A DNA stretch of 64,000 bases. Origin: Micromonospora_G sp044458865. GTDB taxonomy: Bacteria; Actinomycetota; Actinomycetes; Mycobacteriales; Micromonosporaceae. The DNA is taken from positions 1-64,000 of the forward strand of contig NZ_JBITIH010000021.1 of the NCBI RefSeq assembly GCF_044458865.1, in the 5' to 3' direction. This document shows, piece after piece, positions 1 through 10,091 of this stretch. The notes beneath the pieces are model-generated. The model saw nothing but the letters and a program-made list of their open reading frames with translations, ran no database searches and was not told the origin of the DNA. A program made the translations under genes and the position numbers. Numbering within the stretch: the first letter of the stretch is position 1; the number at the start of each line of letters is the position of its first letter.

Positions 1-81
1 CAGGTGTCGGCGTTCCCGGACGCGTACGCGCAGTGGGAGAACCAGGCCGCCCACATCGTCCAGGACGTCTGGACCAAGTAA
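1..81 (+). CDS. 3' end of lysozyme-like secreted protein (partial)
   Basis: The window opens in frame inside a gene; 26 codons remain before the TAA at 79-81. The encoded tail (ending QDVWTK) is identical to the end of the gene at 2707-3333, and the match continues past the stop codon through the terminator. This is therefore the end of a paralogue, or of another copy, of that lysozyme/lytic-transglycosylase-like secreted protein. Everything upstream lies outside the window, so function is inferred only from the full-length copy. Confidence 0.8.
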   Translation, partial: QVSAFPDAYAQWENQAAHIVQDVWTK

Positions 82-118
82 GCAACCAGCACAACGACAC
101 CACCAGCACAGCGAACAA

Positions 119-150
119 GAGCCGGGCCCCGGAAACGGGGCCCGGCTCTT
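119..150 (+). terminator. Intrinsic terminator-like hairpin after the partial gene
   Basis: A perfect 12-bp GC-rich stem (119-130 with 137-148, GAGCCGGGCCCC) encloses a 6-nt loop. Only TT follows, typical of high-GC actinomycete terminators that lack a long U tract. It sits 37 bp after the stop codon and 15 bp before the convergent hydrolase gene, so it may serve both directions. Confidence 0.75.
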
Positions 151-164
151 CGCGTACTCGGACG

Positions 165-863
165 TCAGTTGATGCGGTTGTCCGTACCCAGAAAGGCGCG
201 GACCTTGGCGACGAACTCAGCCGGTCGGTTGGCATGGACCTGGTGTCCGGCTGGGATGGTGACCAAACGACCAGCCGGCAGGCGGGCGGCCATGTCCGCG
301 ATCTGATCCTGCGGCAGGTGACTGGCTGACCCACCGGCGATGACCAGGGTCGGCGCGGTGATTCGCGGCAGCTCCTCCCGCCAGCTCGGATCTGCCGCGT
401 TGAGCTGCCGGATGACCGCAGGGCGTACGGCCCAGTCGTAGGGGAGTGGCCCGTCCGGGCGCTGCGGAACGTTCAGGCCGAGGGGGACCGGAGGCGGTGT
501 CTCCTCCAGCACCAACGCCTGGACCCGATCCGGGTACGCCGCCGCGAAGAGGTACGCGACCACCCCGCCGAGCGAGTGCCCGATCAGCGTGACCCGATCC
601 AGCCCCAGCCCGTCGAGGAATCCGACCAGGTCGTCCCGCATGAGTTCGACCGAGTAGTGGCCCGGCCGGTCGCTGCGCCCGTGTCCGCGAAGGTCGAGGG
701 CGTGGACCCGCCACCGGTCGGCGAACTCGGTGAGCATGGCGTCCCAGGTCGACCCGTCACCACCACCGCCGTGCAGCAGCACCATCGCCGGTGCGTCAGG
801 CTCTCCCGAGGTCCGGTAACCCAGTCGTAGTCCATTGACGTCAAGCAGTTGTTGGTTGCCCAC
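165..863 (-). CDS. alpha/beta hydrolase fold protein
   Basis: A 232-residue alpha/beta hydrolase. Visible marks are the HGGGGDGSTW oxyanion-hole region near residue 31, LDLRGHGRSDRP, the nucleophile elbow GHSLGG (Ser near residue 97), and a C-terminal His in AGHQVHANRP. This is the usual Ser-Asp-His set of esterases, haloperoxidase-like and C-C hydrolases; the substrate cannot be told. It lies 13 bp downstream of the acyltransferase gene on the same strand, but a TANNNT hexamer six bases before its GTG suggests its own leaderless transcript. No signal peptide is seen, so it is probably cytoplasmic. Confidence 0.85.
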   Translation of the reverse strand: MGNQQLLDVNGLRLGYRTSGEPDAPAMVLLHGGGGDGSTWDAMLTEFADRWRVHALDLRGHGRSDRPGHYSVELMRDDLVGFLDGLGLDRVTLIGHSLGGVVAYLFAAAYPDRVQALVLEETPPPVPLGLNVPQRPDGPLPYDWAVRPAVIRQLNAADPSWREELPRITAPTLVIAGGSASHLPQDQIADMAARLPAGRLVTIPAGHQVHANRPAEFVAKVRAFLGTDNRIN

Positions 864-869
864 GTTCGC

Positions 870-875
870 AGGTTA
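870..875 (-). promoter_or_regulatory. -10 element for leaderless hydrolase transcript
   Basis: On the minus strand TAACCT is followed by six bases and then the GTG at 863. No Shine-Dalgarno sequence fits in the gap, so transcription would begin at or next to the start codon. The same TAACCT-N6-GTG arrangement precedes the SURF1 gene. Confidence 0.5.
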
Positions 876-876
876 G

Positions 877-1542
877 CTACACCTTCGCCGGTTCGTTGTA
901 GCTGGCGGCGTACTCCTGACCGGAGAGGGCGCCGATCGCCCGTACGATCTCGTCGGTTGCCCGGCGCCGGTCGGTGGCCGAGGTTGCTTCGCCGTACTCG
1001 GGGCCGAAGTGCAGCGGGGTGCCGAACCGGATGGTCACCCGGCTGATTCTCGGCAGCCGGTTGCCGACGGGTTGGATGCGGTCGGTGCCTTCGAGCGCCA
1101 CCGGCACCACCGGTACGCGTGCGGTCAACGCCAACCATCCGACACCGGTCCGGCCCCGGTAGAGCCGCCCGTCGAGCGAGCGCGTTCCCTCGGGGTAGAT
1201 GCCGAAGGCGTCACCGGTGGTCAGCACCTCCAGTGCCGCGTCGAGGGATGCCTGCGCCGCGCGGTTGGCTCCGCGTTGCACCGGCACCGAGCCGATCGCG
1301 GTGAAGAACCACCGCACCAACCGTCCCCGTAGGCCACGGCCCTGGAAGTACTCCGCCTTGGTCAGGAAGACCACGCGTCGTGGCGACATCAGGGGGATGA
1401 CGATGCTGTCGAAGAACGACAGGTGGTTGCTCGCCAGGATCACCGCGCCCCGCATTGGTACGTTCGACCGGCCCTCGATGACGGGGCGGTAGATGAGTCG
1501 GACCAGCGGAATCAGCAGCGCTCTGACGATCAGGTAGAGCAC
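877..1542 (-). CDS. 1-acyl-sn-glycerol-3-phosphate acyltransferase (PlsC family)
   Basis: A 221-residue member of the PlsC/LPLAT family, which transfers an acyl chain to lysophosphatidate at the inner face of the membrane. Motif I NHLSFFDS (HX4D, residues 40-47), motif III PEGTRS near 118-123 and motif IV VPVALEGT near 146 are all present. The N-terminus LYLIVRALLIPLVRLIY is a likely membrane-associated helix. GAGGGAG lies six bases before the GTG start. It is divergent from the TetR gene across a region with facing -10 boxes and a palindrome, so control by that regulator is likely (inference). Exact acyl donor and acceptor are unknown. Confidence 0.88.
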   Translation of the reverse strand: MLYLIVRALLIPLVRLIYRPVIEGRSNVPMRGAVILASNHLSFFDSIVIPLMSPRRVVFLTKAEYFQGRGLRGRLVRWFFTAIGSVPVQRGANRAAQASLDAALEVLTTGDAFGIYPEGTRSLDGRLYRGRTGVGWLALTARVPVVPVALEGTDRIQPVGNRLPRISRVTIRFGTPLHFGPEYGEATSATDRRRATDEIVRAIGALSGQEYAASYNEPAKV

Positions 1543-1582
1543 GGGGGCTCCCTCGGGGGCTCGGGTCGGTGAGATGTCACGG

Positions 1583-1633
1583 ACTATAGCGACCGAACGG
1601 TCGTACGCTAAATACGTCGGTGCTAGCTATAGT
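1583..1633. promoter_or_regulatory. Divergent promoters with TetR-type operator palindrome
   Basis: Two -10 elements face outwards: TATAGT on the minus strand (1588-1583) toward plsC and TATAGT on the plus strand (1628-1633) toward tetR. Together with flanking bases they form the inverted repeat ACTATAGC/GCTATAGT. Between them CGACCGAACGGTCG (1590-1603) is a near-perfect palindrome with CGACCG half-sites, typical in size for a TetR dimer. One repressor could block both promoters, giving autoregulation plus control of the acyltransferase. Confidence 0.6.
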
Positions 1634-1640
1634 GAGCGCC

Positions 1641-2294
1641 GTGAGCCCTCGCCGTTCCAGCGCCGAAGCCGGTCAGACCCGTGCCGCGATCCTGGCGCGA
1701 GGCGTCGAGGTCGCCTCGGTCGAAGGTCTCGAAGGACTCACCATCGGCCGGCTCGCCACCGATCTGGGGTTGAGCAAGTCCGGGCTGCTGGGCCACTTCG
1801 GTTCGAAGGAAGCCCTCCAGTTGGCGGTCGTCGACACCGCAGCCGAGATCTTCTTCCGCGAAACCTCCAGTGACACGGACGGCGTCACACCCGGGCTGCC
1901 CCGCCTCCGCGCCATGTGCGCGGCGTGGGTGTCGCACGTGGAGCGTGAGGTTTTTCCCGGTGGCTGCTTCTTCACCGCCGCCGCCAGCGAGTTCGACGAC
2001 CGCGACGGCCCGGTACGCGACGCCGTCGCCGGACTCGTCGGACTCTGGGAACGCGACCTGCGCCTGCACGTGTCTCTTGCTGTCGCCGACGGGGACCTGC
2101 CCACCGGGACCGACCCGGACCAGGTGGTGTTCGAGCTGGTTGGTCAGATGCTGGCGCTGAACCATGGGCTGCGGCTGCGCCGCGACCGTGGGGCGCTGGC
2201 CCGTACTCGCAGGGCAATGGAACGCCTGCTCGGTGAGGCGCAGCCGCCCGTGCCGGCTTCCCGTACCGAGGTGGCCTCCGCCTCGGCCGGCTGA
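1641..2294 (+). CDS. TetR family transcriptional regulator
   Basis: A 217-residue TetR repressor. The N-terminal helix-turn-helix is clear (TRAAILARGVEVASVEG, then IGRLATDLGLSKSGLLGHFGSKEAL), followed by an all-helical ligand-binding domain ending in a short Pro/Ala tail. The GTG at 1641 was chosen because TATAGT ends seven bases upstream, which fits leaderless translation. An in-frame GTG at 1620 would place that -10 box inside the gene. The regulator is divergent from plsC, and the palindrome between them is the best candidate operator. The ligand is unknown; the neighbour suggests a lipid-related role (inference). Confidence 0.9.
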   Translation: MSPRRSSAEAGQTRAAILARGVEVASVEGLEGLTIGRLATDLGLSKSGLLGHFGSKEALQLAVVDTAAEIFFRETSSDTDGVTPGLPRLRAMCAAWVSHVEREVFPGGCFFTAAASEFDDRDGPVRDAVAGLVGLWERDLRLHVSLAVADGDLPTGTDPDQVVFELVGQMLALNHGLRLRRDRGALARTRRAMERLLGEAQPPVPASRTEVASASAG

Positions 2295-2706
2295 TATCAC
2301 CGGCCAGCCTCGGGTAGCGGTGCCGTAGCCGATGGCCCGCCGCGCCCCGCGCCGCGCGTGGGTTATGGGTCGGAACCCGACCCCGCGCTCACCGAGGTAA
2401 CGAGGTGCCCCCGGCACATGAGGGGCTGATTCGGACGTATCAGCTTGCTTGCTTGCAGGGGCTCAATCTCTCTGCGCCTGGCGTCCGGTTTGCGAGGTTT
2501 TTAGGCTTGATCAACATGCTCGGGGCCATGATCGGCGGAATGTTGGCGGGGGTGGCGTCGTTATACATCGCGTACGACCGGAGCAGCGCCGAGGCGTCCC
2601 CCGCCTCGTGAAGCCTGTGGCCTCGTACTTCTTCTTCCTCCGAGCACGGCACCTGTACCCCCTTGTGTGCGTGCTGGGAGAGCCCCCGATTGGAAGGTGA
2701 ACCATC
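2295..2706. other. Intergenic region (412 bp) before the lysozyme-like gene
   Basis: No convincing gene is seen. A short GGGTCGG/CCGACCC hairpin lies near 2367-2383. TATACA at 2562-2567 has only a poorly spaced upstream TTGGCG (2543-2548), so it is a weak promoter candidate for the secreted-protein gene. The last 100 bp are pyrimidine-rich and end in the ribosome site GGAAGGTGA (about 2693-2701). I could not match this leader to a known riboswitch, although cell-wall hydrolase genes in actinobacteria often have one. Confidence 0.4.
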
Positions 2707-3333
2707 GTGAAGACGACTTTCACCGCTGTTACCAAGACTTCGTTCGTCCGTAAGACCGCTCTGGGTGTCGCCAGCCTCGCCTTCATCGGTGGTGCTGTCG
2801 CCGGTCCCGCGTCGCACGCGTTCGCGGCCCCGGCCGGGCACACTGCACCGGCGATGACCACCGTCGCGCAGGAGACTGCCGCCAAGCCGGGCATGGACAA
2901 GCTCGTCCCGCATGGCACGCAGGGTGCGCAGTCGCAGATCAGCCTGTCGAAGGAGCAGCTCGATAACGCCAAGGCGATCACTGATACCGCCAAGAAGCTG
3001 GGTATGGGTGAGCGTGGTGCGGTGATCGCGGTCGCTACGTCGATGCAGGAGTCGAAGTTGGAGAACCTGGGTCATCTGGGTGACATGAACGACCACGACT
3101 CCCTGGGTCTGTTCCAGCAGCGTCCGTCGTCTGGTTGGGGTACTCCGGCTCAGATCACGGATCCGACGTACGCGGCGACGGCGTTTCTGAGCAATCTGAA
3201 GCAGGTGGATGGTTGGCAGGACCTGCCGTTGACGGTGGCGGCGCAGAAGGTTCAGGTGTCGGCGTTCCCGGACGCGTACGCGCAGTGGGAGAACCAGGCC
3301 GCCCACATCGTCCAGGACGTCTGGACCAAGTAA
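2707..3333 (+). CDS. Secreted lysozyme/lytic transglycosylase-like protein
   Basis: A 208-residue exported protein. Residues 1-41 form a Sec signal (Lys/Arg start, hydrophobic LGVASLAFIGGAVAG, probable cleavage after AFA). The C-terminal ~120 residues resemble the lysozyme-like fold found in actinobacterial cell-wall hydrolases: VIAVATSMQESKLEN, with Glu as candidate catalytic acid, then DSLGLFQQRPSSGWGTP and a closing SAFPDAYAQWE. It likely cleaves or binds peptidoglycan, but activity is inferred from the motif. GGAAGGTGA precedes the GTG start. Codon use is richer in T-ending codons (GGT, CGT) than the neighbours, which may reflect high expression. The 3' end is duplicated at the window start. 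Confidence 0.8.
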   Translation: MKTTFTAVTKTSFVRKTALGVASLAFIGGAVAGPASHAFAAPAGHTAPAMTTVAQETAAKPGMDKLVPHGTQGAQSQISLSKEQLDNAKAITDTAKKLGMGERGAVIAVATSMQESKLENLGHLGDMNDHDSLGLFQQRPSSGWGTPAQITDPTYAATAFLSNLKQVDGWQDLPLTVAAQKVQVSAFPDAYAQWENQAAHIVQDVWTK

Positions 3334-3409
3334 GCAACCAGCACAACGACACCACCAGCACAGCGAACAAGAGCCGGGCCCCGAAAACGGGGCCCGGCTC
3401 TTCGCGTAC
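3253..3409 (+). repeat. 157-bp direct repeat, copy 2
   Basis: Matches positions 1-157 at 156 of 157 bases. It covers the 3' end of the lysozyme-like gene and its terminator. A shorter direct repeat follows at once: TTCGCGTACCCAGAA then TTCGCGTACCCAAAA (3401-3430). Confidence 0.95.
3371..3402 (+). terminator. Terminator of the lysozyme-like gene
   Basis: Perfect 12-bp stem 3371-3382/3389-3400 with loop GAAAAC and a short TT. It stands between two convergent genes (lysozyme-like and treZ). Confidence 0.75.
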
Positions 3410-3441
3410 CCAGAATTCGCGTACCCAAAAGAAGTGAAGCT

Positions 3442-5175
3442 TTAGACCGCGACGATGACGGCGGACTCCGCCGGCAACTCGACCCCGCTACGGGTCACGC
3501 TAGCCCCCGGGCCGGTCGCCAACAGCACGGTGCGTACGACACTGGCCAGGTCGATCCGCTGCGGTTTGCCGGCCAGGTTCGCCGCCACCACACAGTTGCC
3601 CCGACGGACCGCCAGGAACTGGTTCCCGTAACGCACCCCGATCCGGTCCAGTCGAGGGTCGGAGAGATCCGGGTGGCTGCGACGCAGCTTAATAAGCCGA
3701 CGGTAGAAGTCCAGCATGTCGCGGTGTTCAGGCTTCTCCAACTCGGCCCAGTCGAGCCGGGAACGGACGAACGTCTGCGGATCCTGCGGATCCGGCACCT
3801 CCGTCTCCGGCCAGCCGTGCGCGGCGAACTCACGGCGTCGACCGGTCGCGACCGCGGCGGCCAGCTCCGGCTCCGGGTGACTCGTGAAGAACTGCCACGG
3901 GGTGCTCGCCCCCCACTCCTCACCCATGAAGAGCATCGGTGTGAACGGCGCGGTGAGCAGCAGGGTCGCGCCGACCCGCTGTAGACCCGGGGAGAGCGAC
4001 GCGGAAAGCCGGTCGCCACTGGCCCGGTTGCCGATCTGATCGTGGTTCTGGAGGTACGCGACGAACCGGTGACCAGGCACCCGGTGCCGGTCGACCGGGC
4101 GGCCGTGGCCACGCCCCCGGAAGCTCGACCAGCCACCGGCGTGGAAGAACGCCCCGGCCAGTACGTCGGCGAGCGACTCCAACGAACCGAAGTCCGCGTA
4201 GTAGCCCTGCTCCTCGCCGGTGAGCAGAGTGTGCAGGGCGTGGTGGGCGTCGTCGTTCCACTGGGCGTGCAGCCCGAACCCGCCCGCCTCCCGAGGGGTG
4301 ATCAGACGTGGATCGTTCAGGTCCGACTCGGCGATCAGTGACAACGGCCGACCAACGTGCGTGGAGAGCGCCTCCACCTCGGTCGCCAACTCCTCCAGCA
4401 GCGGGATCGCCCGCTGGTCGCGGAGCGCGTGTACGGCATCCAACCGCAACCCGTCGAGGTGGTAGTCACGCAGCCACATCACCACACTGTCGACGATGTA
4501 GTGACGTACCTCGTCGGAGTGGGGGCCGTCCAGGTTGACCGAGCGCCCCCAGGTGTTGCTCGTCTCCGCCAGGTACGGACCGAAGAGCGGTGCGTACGCC
4601 CCCGAGGGGCCGAAATGGTTGTAGACGACGTCGAGGATCACTCCCAGCCCACGTGCGTGAGCCGCGTCGACCAGCCGTTTCAGCCCGTCCGGCCCGCCGT
4701 AGCCGTGGTGCGGGGCGAACCAGCAGACCCCGTCGTAGCCCCAGTTGTGCTCGCCGTTGAAGGCGTTCACCGGCAGCAGTTCGATCAGGTCGACCCCGAG
4801 ATCCACCAGGTGGTCGAGCCGCGCGATAGCGGAGTCGAACGTGCCCTCCGGGGTGAAGGTGCCGACGTGCAACTCGTACAGGACCCCACCGGGAAGCTGC
4901 CGACCGGTCCAGCGTTGGTCGGTCCACGCGTACGCGCCATGGTCGTAGACCCGGCTGTGTCCGTGCACCCCGTCGGGTTGCCACGCCGACCGTGGGTCGG
5001 GCAACGCCCGGTCCCCGTCGTCGAGCAGGTACGCGTAGTCGGTGCCGGGACCGGCCTCCCGTACGTCGAGGCGCCACCAGCCGTCCGGGCCGGCCGCCAT
5101 CTCGTGGTCGCCCGTACCCACCAGGCGTAGGCGTACCCGCGACGCTTCCGGTGCCCAGACCGTGAACTCGGTCAT
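3442..5175 (-). CDS. treZ: Malto-oligosyltrehalose trehalohydrolase
   Basis: A 577-residue GH13 enzyme that releases trehalose from maltooligosyl-trehalose in the cytoplasm. An N-terminal beta-sandwich (TEFTVWAPEASRVRLRL) precedes the (beta/alpha)8 barrel. GH13 marks are visible: DVVYNHFG, the nucleophile in LDGLRLDAVHAL, the acid/base Glu in LIAESDLNDP, and NHDQIGNR. Length is normal for TreZ. It is the last gene of treX-treY-treZ and its ATG overlaps the treY stop by four bases (ATGA), so translation is coupled. The product acts directly on what TreY makes. Confidence 0.95.
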   Translation of the reverse strand: MTEFTVWAPEASRVRLRLVGTGDHEMAAGPDGWWRLDVREAGPGTDYAYLLDDGDRALPDPRSAWQPDGVHGHSRVYDHGAYAWTDQRWTGRQLPGGVLYELHVGTFTPEGTFDSAIARLDHLVDLGVDLIELLPVNAFNGEHNWGYDGVCWFAPHHGYGGPDGLKRLVDAAHARGLGVILDVVYNHFGPSGAYAPLFGPYLAETSNTWGRSVNLDGPHSDEVRHYIVDSVVMWLRDYHLDGLRLDAVHALRDQRAIPLLEELATEVEALSTHVGRPLSLIAESDLNDPRLITPREAGGFGLHAQWNDDAHHALHTLLTGEEQGYYADFGSLESLADVLAGAFFHAGGWSSFRGRGHGRPVDRHRVPGHRFVAYLQNHDQIGNRASGDRLSASLSPGLQRVGATLLLTAPFTPMLFMGEEWGASTPWQFFTSHPEPELAAAVATGRRREFAAHGWPETEVPDPQDPQTFVRSRLDWAELEKPEHRDMLDFYRRLIKLRRSHPDLSDPRLDRIGVRYGNQFLAVRRGNCVVAANLAGKPQRIDLASVVRTVLLATGPGASVTRSGVELPAESAVIVAV

Positions 5176-7508
5176 GATGCCTCCACGGGCTTGCTTCGGA
5201 CGAGCAGTGCCACCGGGTAGTCGGCCAGTAATTCGGCCAGGAGGACCCGTTCGTCACTGTAGACGCGTCCGGTGAACAGCTCGGTCACCTTGTTAACGGA
5301 GGGTGACAGCCAGGTGCGGCCCCAACCGCCGCGTCGGGCCAGGCCGACCGGCAGCCGGGTCGCCACCGCCAGCACGCCGCCCCGGTCGAAGGCGACCGCG
5401 TGCTCGGCGGCCGGGCCGTGCACCGGCACCGGGTGGTAGCCGGTGAAGAGTTCCGGCCGGTCCCGGCGTAGCCGCAGGGTCCGGGAGACCACCAGCAGCT
5501 TCACCGCCCCGCTGGCGTCGACCGGCGGCAGCCAGCCGGCGTCGAGCCGGTCCAGCAGTTCCCTGCGTACGGCGAAGTCGACCGGACGCCGGTTGTCCGG
5601 GTCGACCAGGGAGTTCTCCCACAGCTCGGTGCCCTGGTAGGTGTCCGGCACCCCGGGCATGGTGAGCTGCACCAGCTTCTGGCCGAGCGAGTTGGACCAG
5701 CCGGGCCGGGTGAGGCGGTCGGCGAAGGCGGTGATCTCGGCGTGCAGTGTCTCGTCGTCGTACATGCGGTCGACCAGGTGGTGCAGGGCGTGTTCGAACC
5801 TCGGGTCCGGGTCGGACCAACTGGTCGAGGCCGCCGCCTCCCGGGCAGCCTTCTCCGCGTACGCGTGTAGCCGGTCCCGCTCGATCGGCCAGGCGCCGAC
5901 GGCGGTCTGCCACAGCAGGTGCGCAAGCGACGGGTCGGGTAGCGGCACGCGGGCCATCCAGTCACGTACCCGCCGCGCCCAGTCGGCGGGAAGTTCGGCG
6001 AGTACGGCCAGTCGGGCACGGACATCCTCGCCGCGTTTGGTGTCGTGGGTGCTGAGCGTGGTCATGCCGGCCGGCAGGCGTTCGTGGCGGGCGGCGGTGG
6101 CGCGGTGGAACTCGGCCGGTGGTACGCCGAACCGGGCGGGGCTGCCGCCGACCTCGTTGCACGCCACGAACCGGTTCCACCGGTAGTAGGCGGTGTCCTC
6201 CACTCCCTTGGCCATCACCGCCCCGGTGAGCTGGGGAAACCGTTGGGCCAGTTCGTCGTCGGGGTCACGGAGGTGGGCGGTGACCGTGTCCAGGGTGGTG
6301 GTCAGGTCCGGCCGTCGTCGGCCCGCCTCCGACCGGGCCATGGCCAGGTGTCGGGCCCCGTGCGGCGGGTAGCCCCGGTAGACCGGGAAGCAGGCGGCGA
6401 GTTCGGCCAGCGCGGCGCGGGCGGACTCCGGTGCGACCTCCGGTACCAGCCGGGCCAGCCGGTTCAGTTCGGCGGCGAAGAGCCGGGTGACGACGGTGCG
6501 CTTGCAGTGGTGGATCAGCGAGGGCCAGGAGGTGGGTCGGCCGGTGACGGTGGTGTCGAGGACGGTGAAGTCGCCGGCCGCCGCCGGGTCGACGAAGAGT
6601 CCGCAGACCGAGGCGAGAGCGTCGTACCCGGTGGTGCCGTCGACCGGCCAGTCCGGCAGCTCCTCGCCGTACTCCAGGATTTTCTCCACCACCAGCCAGG
6701 TCTCCGGCGCCGCGGCCCGCAGCCGGGCCAGGTAGCCGGCCGGGTCGCGGAGCCCGTCGGGGTGGTCGACCCGGATGCCGTCGACCTCGCCGGCCGCCAC
6801 CCAGCGCAGCACCTCGGCGTGGGTGGCGTCGAAGACCTCCGGGTCCTCGACCCGAAGGCCAGCCAGGTCGGAGACGGCGAAGAAGCGGCGGTAGCCCAGT
6901 TCGGTGTCGCCGCGCCGCCACGAGACCAGCTCGTAGTGCTGCCGGTCGTGCACGTCGCGTGGGCTTCCGCCGTCGGTGCCGTCGGCGATCGGGTACCGGT
7001 GCTCGTGGTAGCGCAGCTCACCGTCGGCGATCTTGAGGTCGTCGAGGGCGTCGGGGGCGTCCGGCCCCCCGGCTCGGCCCGCGTCGTCGGCGAGGACCGG
7101 GAGCAGCAGCCGGGGCCGCGACCAGTCGATGTCGAACCAGCGCGCGTACGGCGACGAGCGACCCCGGCGCAGCACGTCCCACCAGGCCGGATTCGCCACC
7201 GGCACGGCGACCCCGGCGTGGTTGGGCACGATGTCCACGACCAGGCCCAGCCCCGCCTCGTGCAGCGCCTGGACGAGTCGCCGCCGGGCGGCCTCGCCGC
7301 CGAGTTCCGGGTTGACCGCACGCGGGTCGACCACGTCGTAACCGTGCGCCGAGCCGGGAGTGGCGGTCAGCAGCGGCGCGCTGTAGAGGTGGGTGACGCC
7401 GAGACGGGCCAGGTAGTCGGTGAGGCCAGCGGCGGCGTCGAGGTCGAATCCGGGCCGGACCTGCACCCGGTAGGTCGCCGTGACCTGTCGGTGGGCACCG
7501 GTGGGCAT
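5172..7508 (-). CDS. treY: Malto-oligosyltrehalose synthase
   Basis: A 778-residue GH13 enzyme that isomerises the reducing-end alpha-1,4 link of maltodextrins to the alpha,alpha-1,1 link of trehalose. The family start TATYRVQVRPGFDLDAA is followed by HLYSAPLLTATPGSAHGYDV. GIRVDHPDGLRDP carries the nucleophile Asp, LVVEKILEYGE the acid/base Glu, and MAKGVEDTAYYR and TLSTHDTKRGED are TreY-specific. The ATG lies one base after the treX stop, so the genes are tightly coupled. Length is usual for the family. Confidence 0.95.
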   Translation of the reverse strand: MPTGAHRQVTATYRVQVRPGFDLDAAAGLTDYLARLGVTHLYSAPLLTATPGSAHGYDVVDPRAVNPELGGEAARRRLVQALHEAGLGLVVDIVPNHAGVAVPVANPAWWDVLRRGRSSPYARWFDIDWSRPRLLLPVLADDAGRAGGPDAPDALDDLKIADGELRYHEHRYPIADGTDGGSPRDVHDRQHYELVSWRRGDTELGYRRFFAVSDLAGLRVEDPEVFDATHAEVLRWVAAGEVDGIRVDHPDGLRDPAGYLARLRAAAPETWLVVEKILEYGEELPDWPVDGTTGYDALASVCGLFVDPAAAGDFTVLDTTVTGRPTSWPSLIHHCKRTVVTRLFAAELNRLARLVPEVAPESARAALAELAACFPVYRGYPPHGARHLAMARSEAGRRRPDLTTTLDTVTAHLRDPDDELAQRFPQLTGAVMAKGVEDTAYYRWNRFVACNEVGGSPARFGVPPAEFHRATAARHERLPAGMTTLSTHDTKRGEDVRARLAVLAELPADWARRVRDWMARVPLPDPSLAHLLWQTAVGAWPIERDRLHAYAEKAAREAAASTSWSDPDPRFEHALHHLVDRMYDDETLHAEITAFADRLTRPGWSNSLGQKLVQLTMPGVPDTYQGTELWENSLVDPDNRRPVDFAVRRELLDRLDAGWLPPVDASGAVKLLVVSRTLRLRRDRPELFTGYHPVPVHGPAAEHAVAFDRGGVLAVATRLPVGLARRGGWGRTWLSPSVNKVTELFTGRVYSDERVLLAELLADYPVALLVRSKPVEAS

Positions 7509-7509
7509 G

Positions 7510-9627
<2,118 letters not shown>

Positions 9628-9734
9628 GGTGCTCCTTCGCCCTGGTCGCCAAGTCCCCGGGCCGCGACGGCCCGGCGCGCACGCGGGTAATTGCCCACCC
9701 ACCACTTCCACCAACCCCCCAACCCCCACCCCCG

Positions 9735-9790
9735 GGTAAGGAAGGGCCCCTTGTTATCGCCTTCTGTAGAGGAAGGGCCCCTTCCTAACC
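9735..9790. repeat. Palindromic repeat family, copy A
   Basis: Left arm GGTAAGGAAGGGCCCC and right arm GGGCCCCTTCCTAACC are inverted repeats separated by TTGTTATCGCCTTCTGTAGAGGAA-type sequence. Related copies occur at 33966-34032, 39354-39410 and 57788-57842. This copy lies between treX and the sigma-fusion promoter. Confidence 0.9.
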
Positions 9791-9828
9791 TCCGCTGGGT
9801 GCCGCGCGGTGCGGAGCGGAGGCGGGGG

Positions 9829-9858
9829 TTGACAGGGGGTTCGAGGGCTGCCTAGCCT
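9829..9858 (+). promoter_or_regulatory. Housekeeping-type promoter for the sigma-fusion gene
   Basis: A consensus -35 TTGACA (9829-9834), an 18-bp spacer and TAGCCT (9853-9858) match the main sigma factor pattern of actinomycetes. Transcription from about 9865 would leave a leader of roughly 225 nt. I see no clear ECF-type GGAAC/CGTC autoregulatory promoter. Confidence 0.65.
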
Positions 9859-10091
9859 GCGCCGGCAGGCCGGCCGGCCCGCCACCCATGTCGGGACGAC
9901 CCGCGGCTGAGCTGCCTGATTCCGGTCTTCGGTGAAGTCGTGGAGGTTTCCGTAATTCGCCGCACGCCCGCCGGTCTCCTGACAGGGAGAGGCCGAACAG
10001 ATCCGGCCTTCGGCGCCTGACACTCGGGCAATTGCCGTAAGCAGGCGAAATGCCGCACGAGCCAAGAGAAATCGAAGGGGAGTGAGACGCC

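Larger units (their letters stand above)
1..157 (+). repeat. 157-bp direct repeat, copy 1 (partner 3253-3409)
   Basis: Positions 1-157 match 3253-3409 with a single difference (G at 132, A at 3384, in the terminator loop). The repeat covers the last 26 codons, the stop, the spacer and the terminator, then the copies diverge. Its left edge is cut by the window, so the true repeat may be longer. Confidence 0.95.
9628..10091. other. Divergent intergenic region treX / sigma-fusion gene (464 bp)
   Basis: It contains a C-rich stretch (9690-9733), palindromic repeat copy A (9735-9790), a strong promoter (9829-9858) reading toward the sigma-fusion gene, and a leader of about 225 nt. The leader has several short inverted repeats, including the perfect palindrome GGCAATTGCC (10027-10036), and ends in the ribosome site AGGGGAG before the ATG at 10092. 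I cannot match the leader to a known riboswitch class. Confidence 0.6.

Noticed and set aside
2405..2611. A 68-codon frame (PPAHEGLIRTYQLACLQGL...) with a hydrophobic stretch, in the gap before the lysozyme-like gene
   Set aside because: No ribosome site, no family resemblance, and codon third positions do not show the strong GC bias of real genes here. More likely leader sequence.
2440..3306. Long minus-strand frame opposite the lysozyme-like gene
   Set aside because: Arg-rich translation without a domain; it is the antisense shadow of a gene with a clear signal peptide and lysozyme-like domain.
9865..10091. Leader of the sigma-fusion gene as a riboswitch
   Set aside because: Structured and long, but I could not match conserved cores of the cobalamin, glycine, c-di-GMP or ydaO classes. 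Needs an Infernal search.
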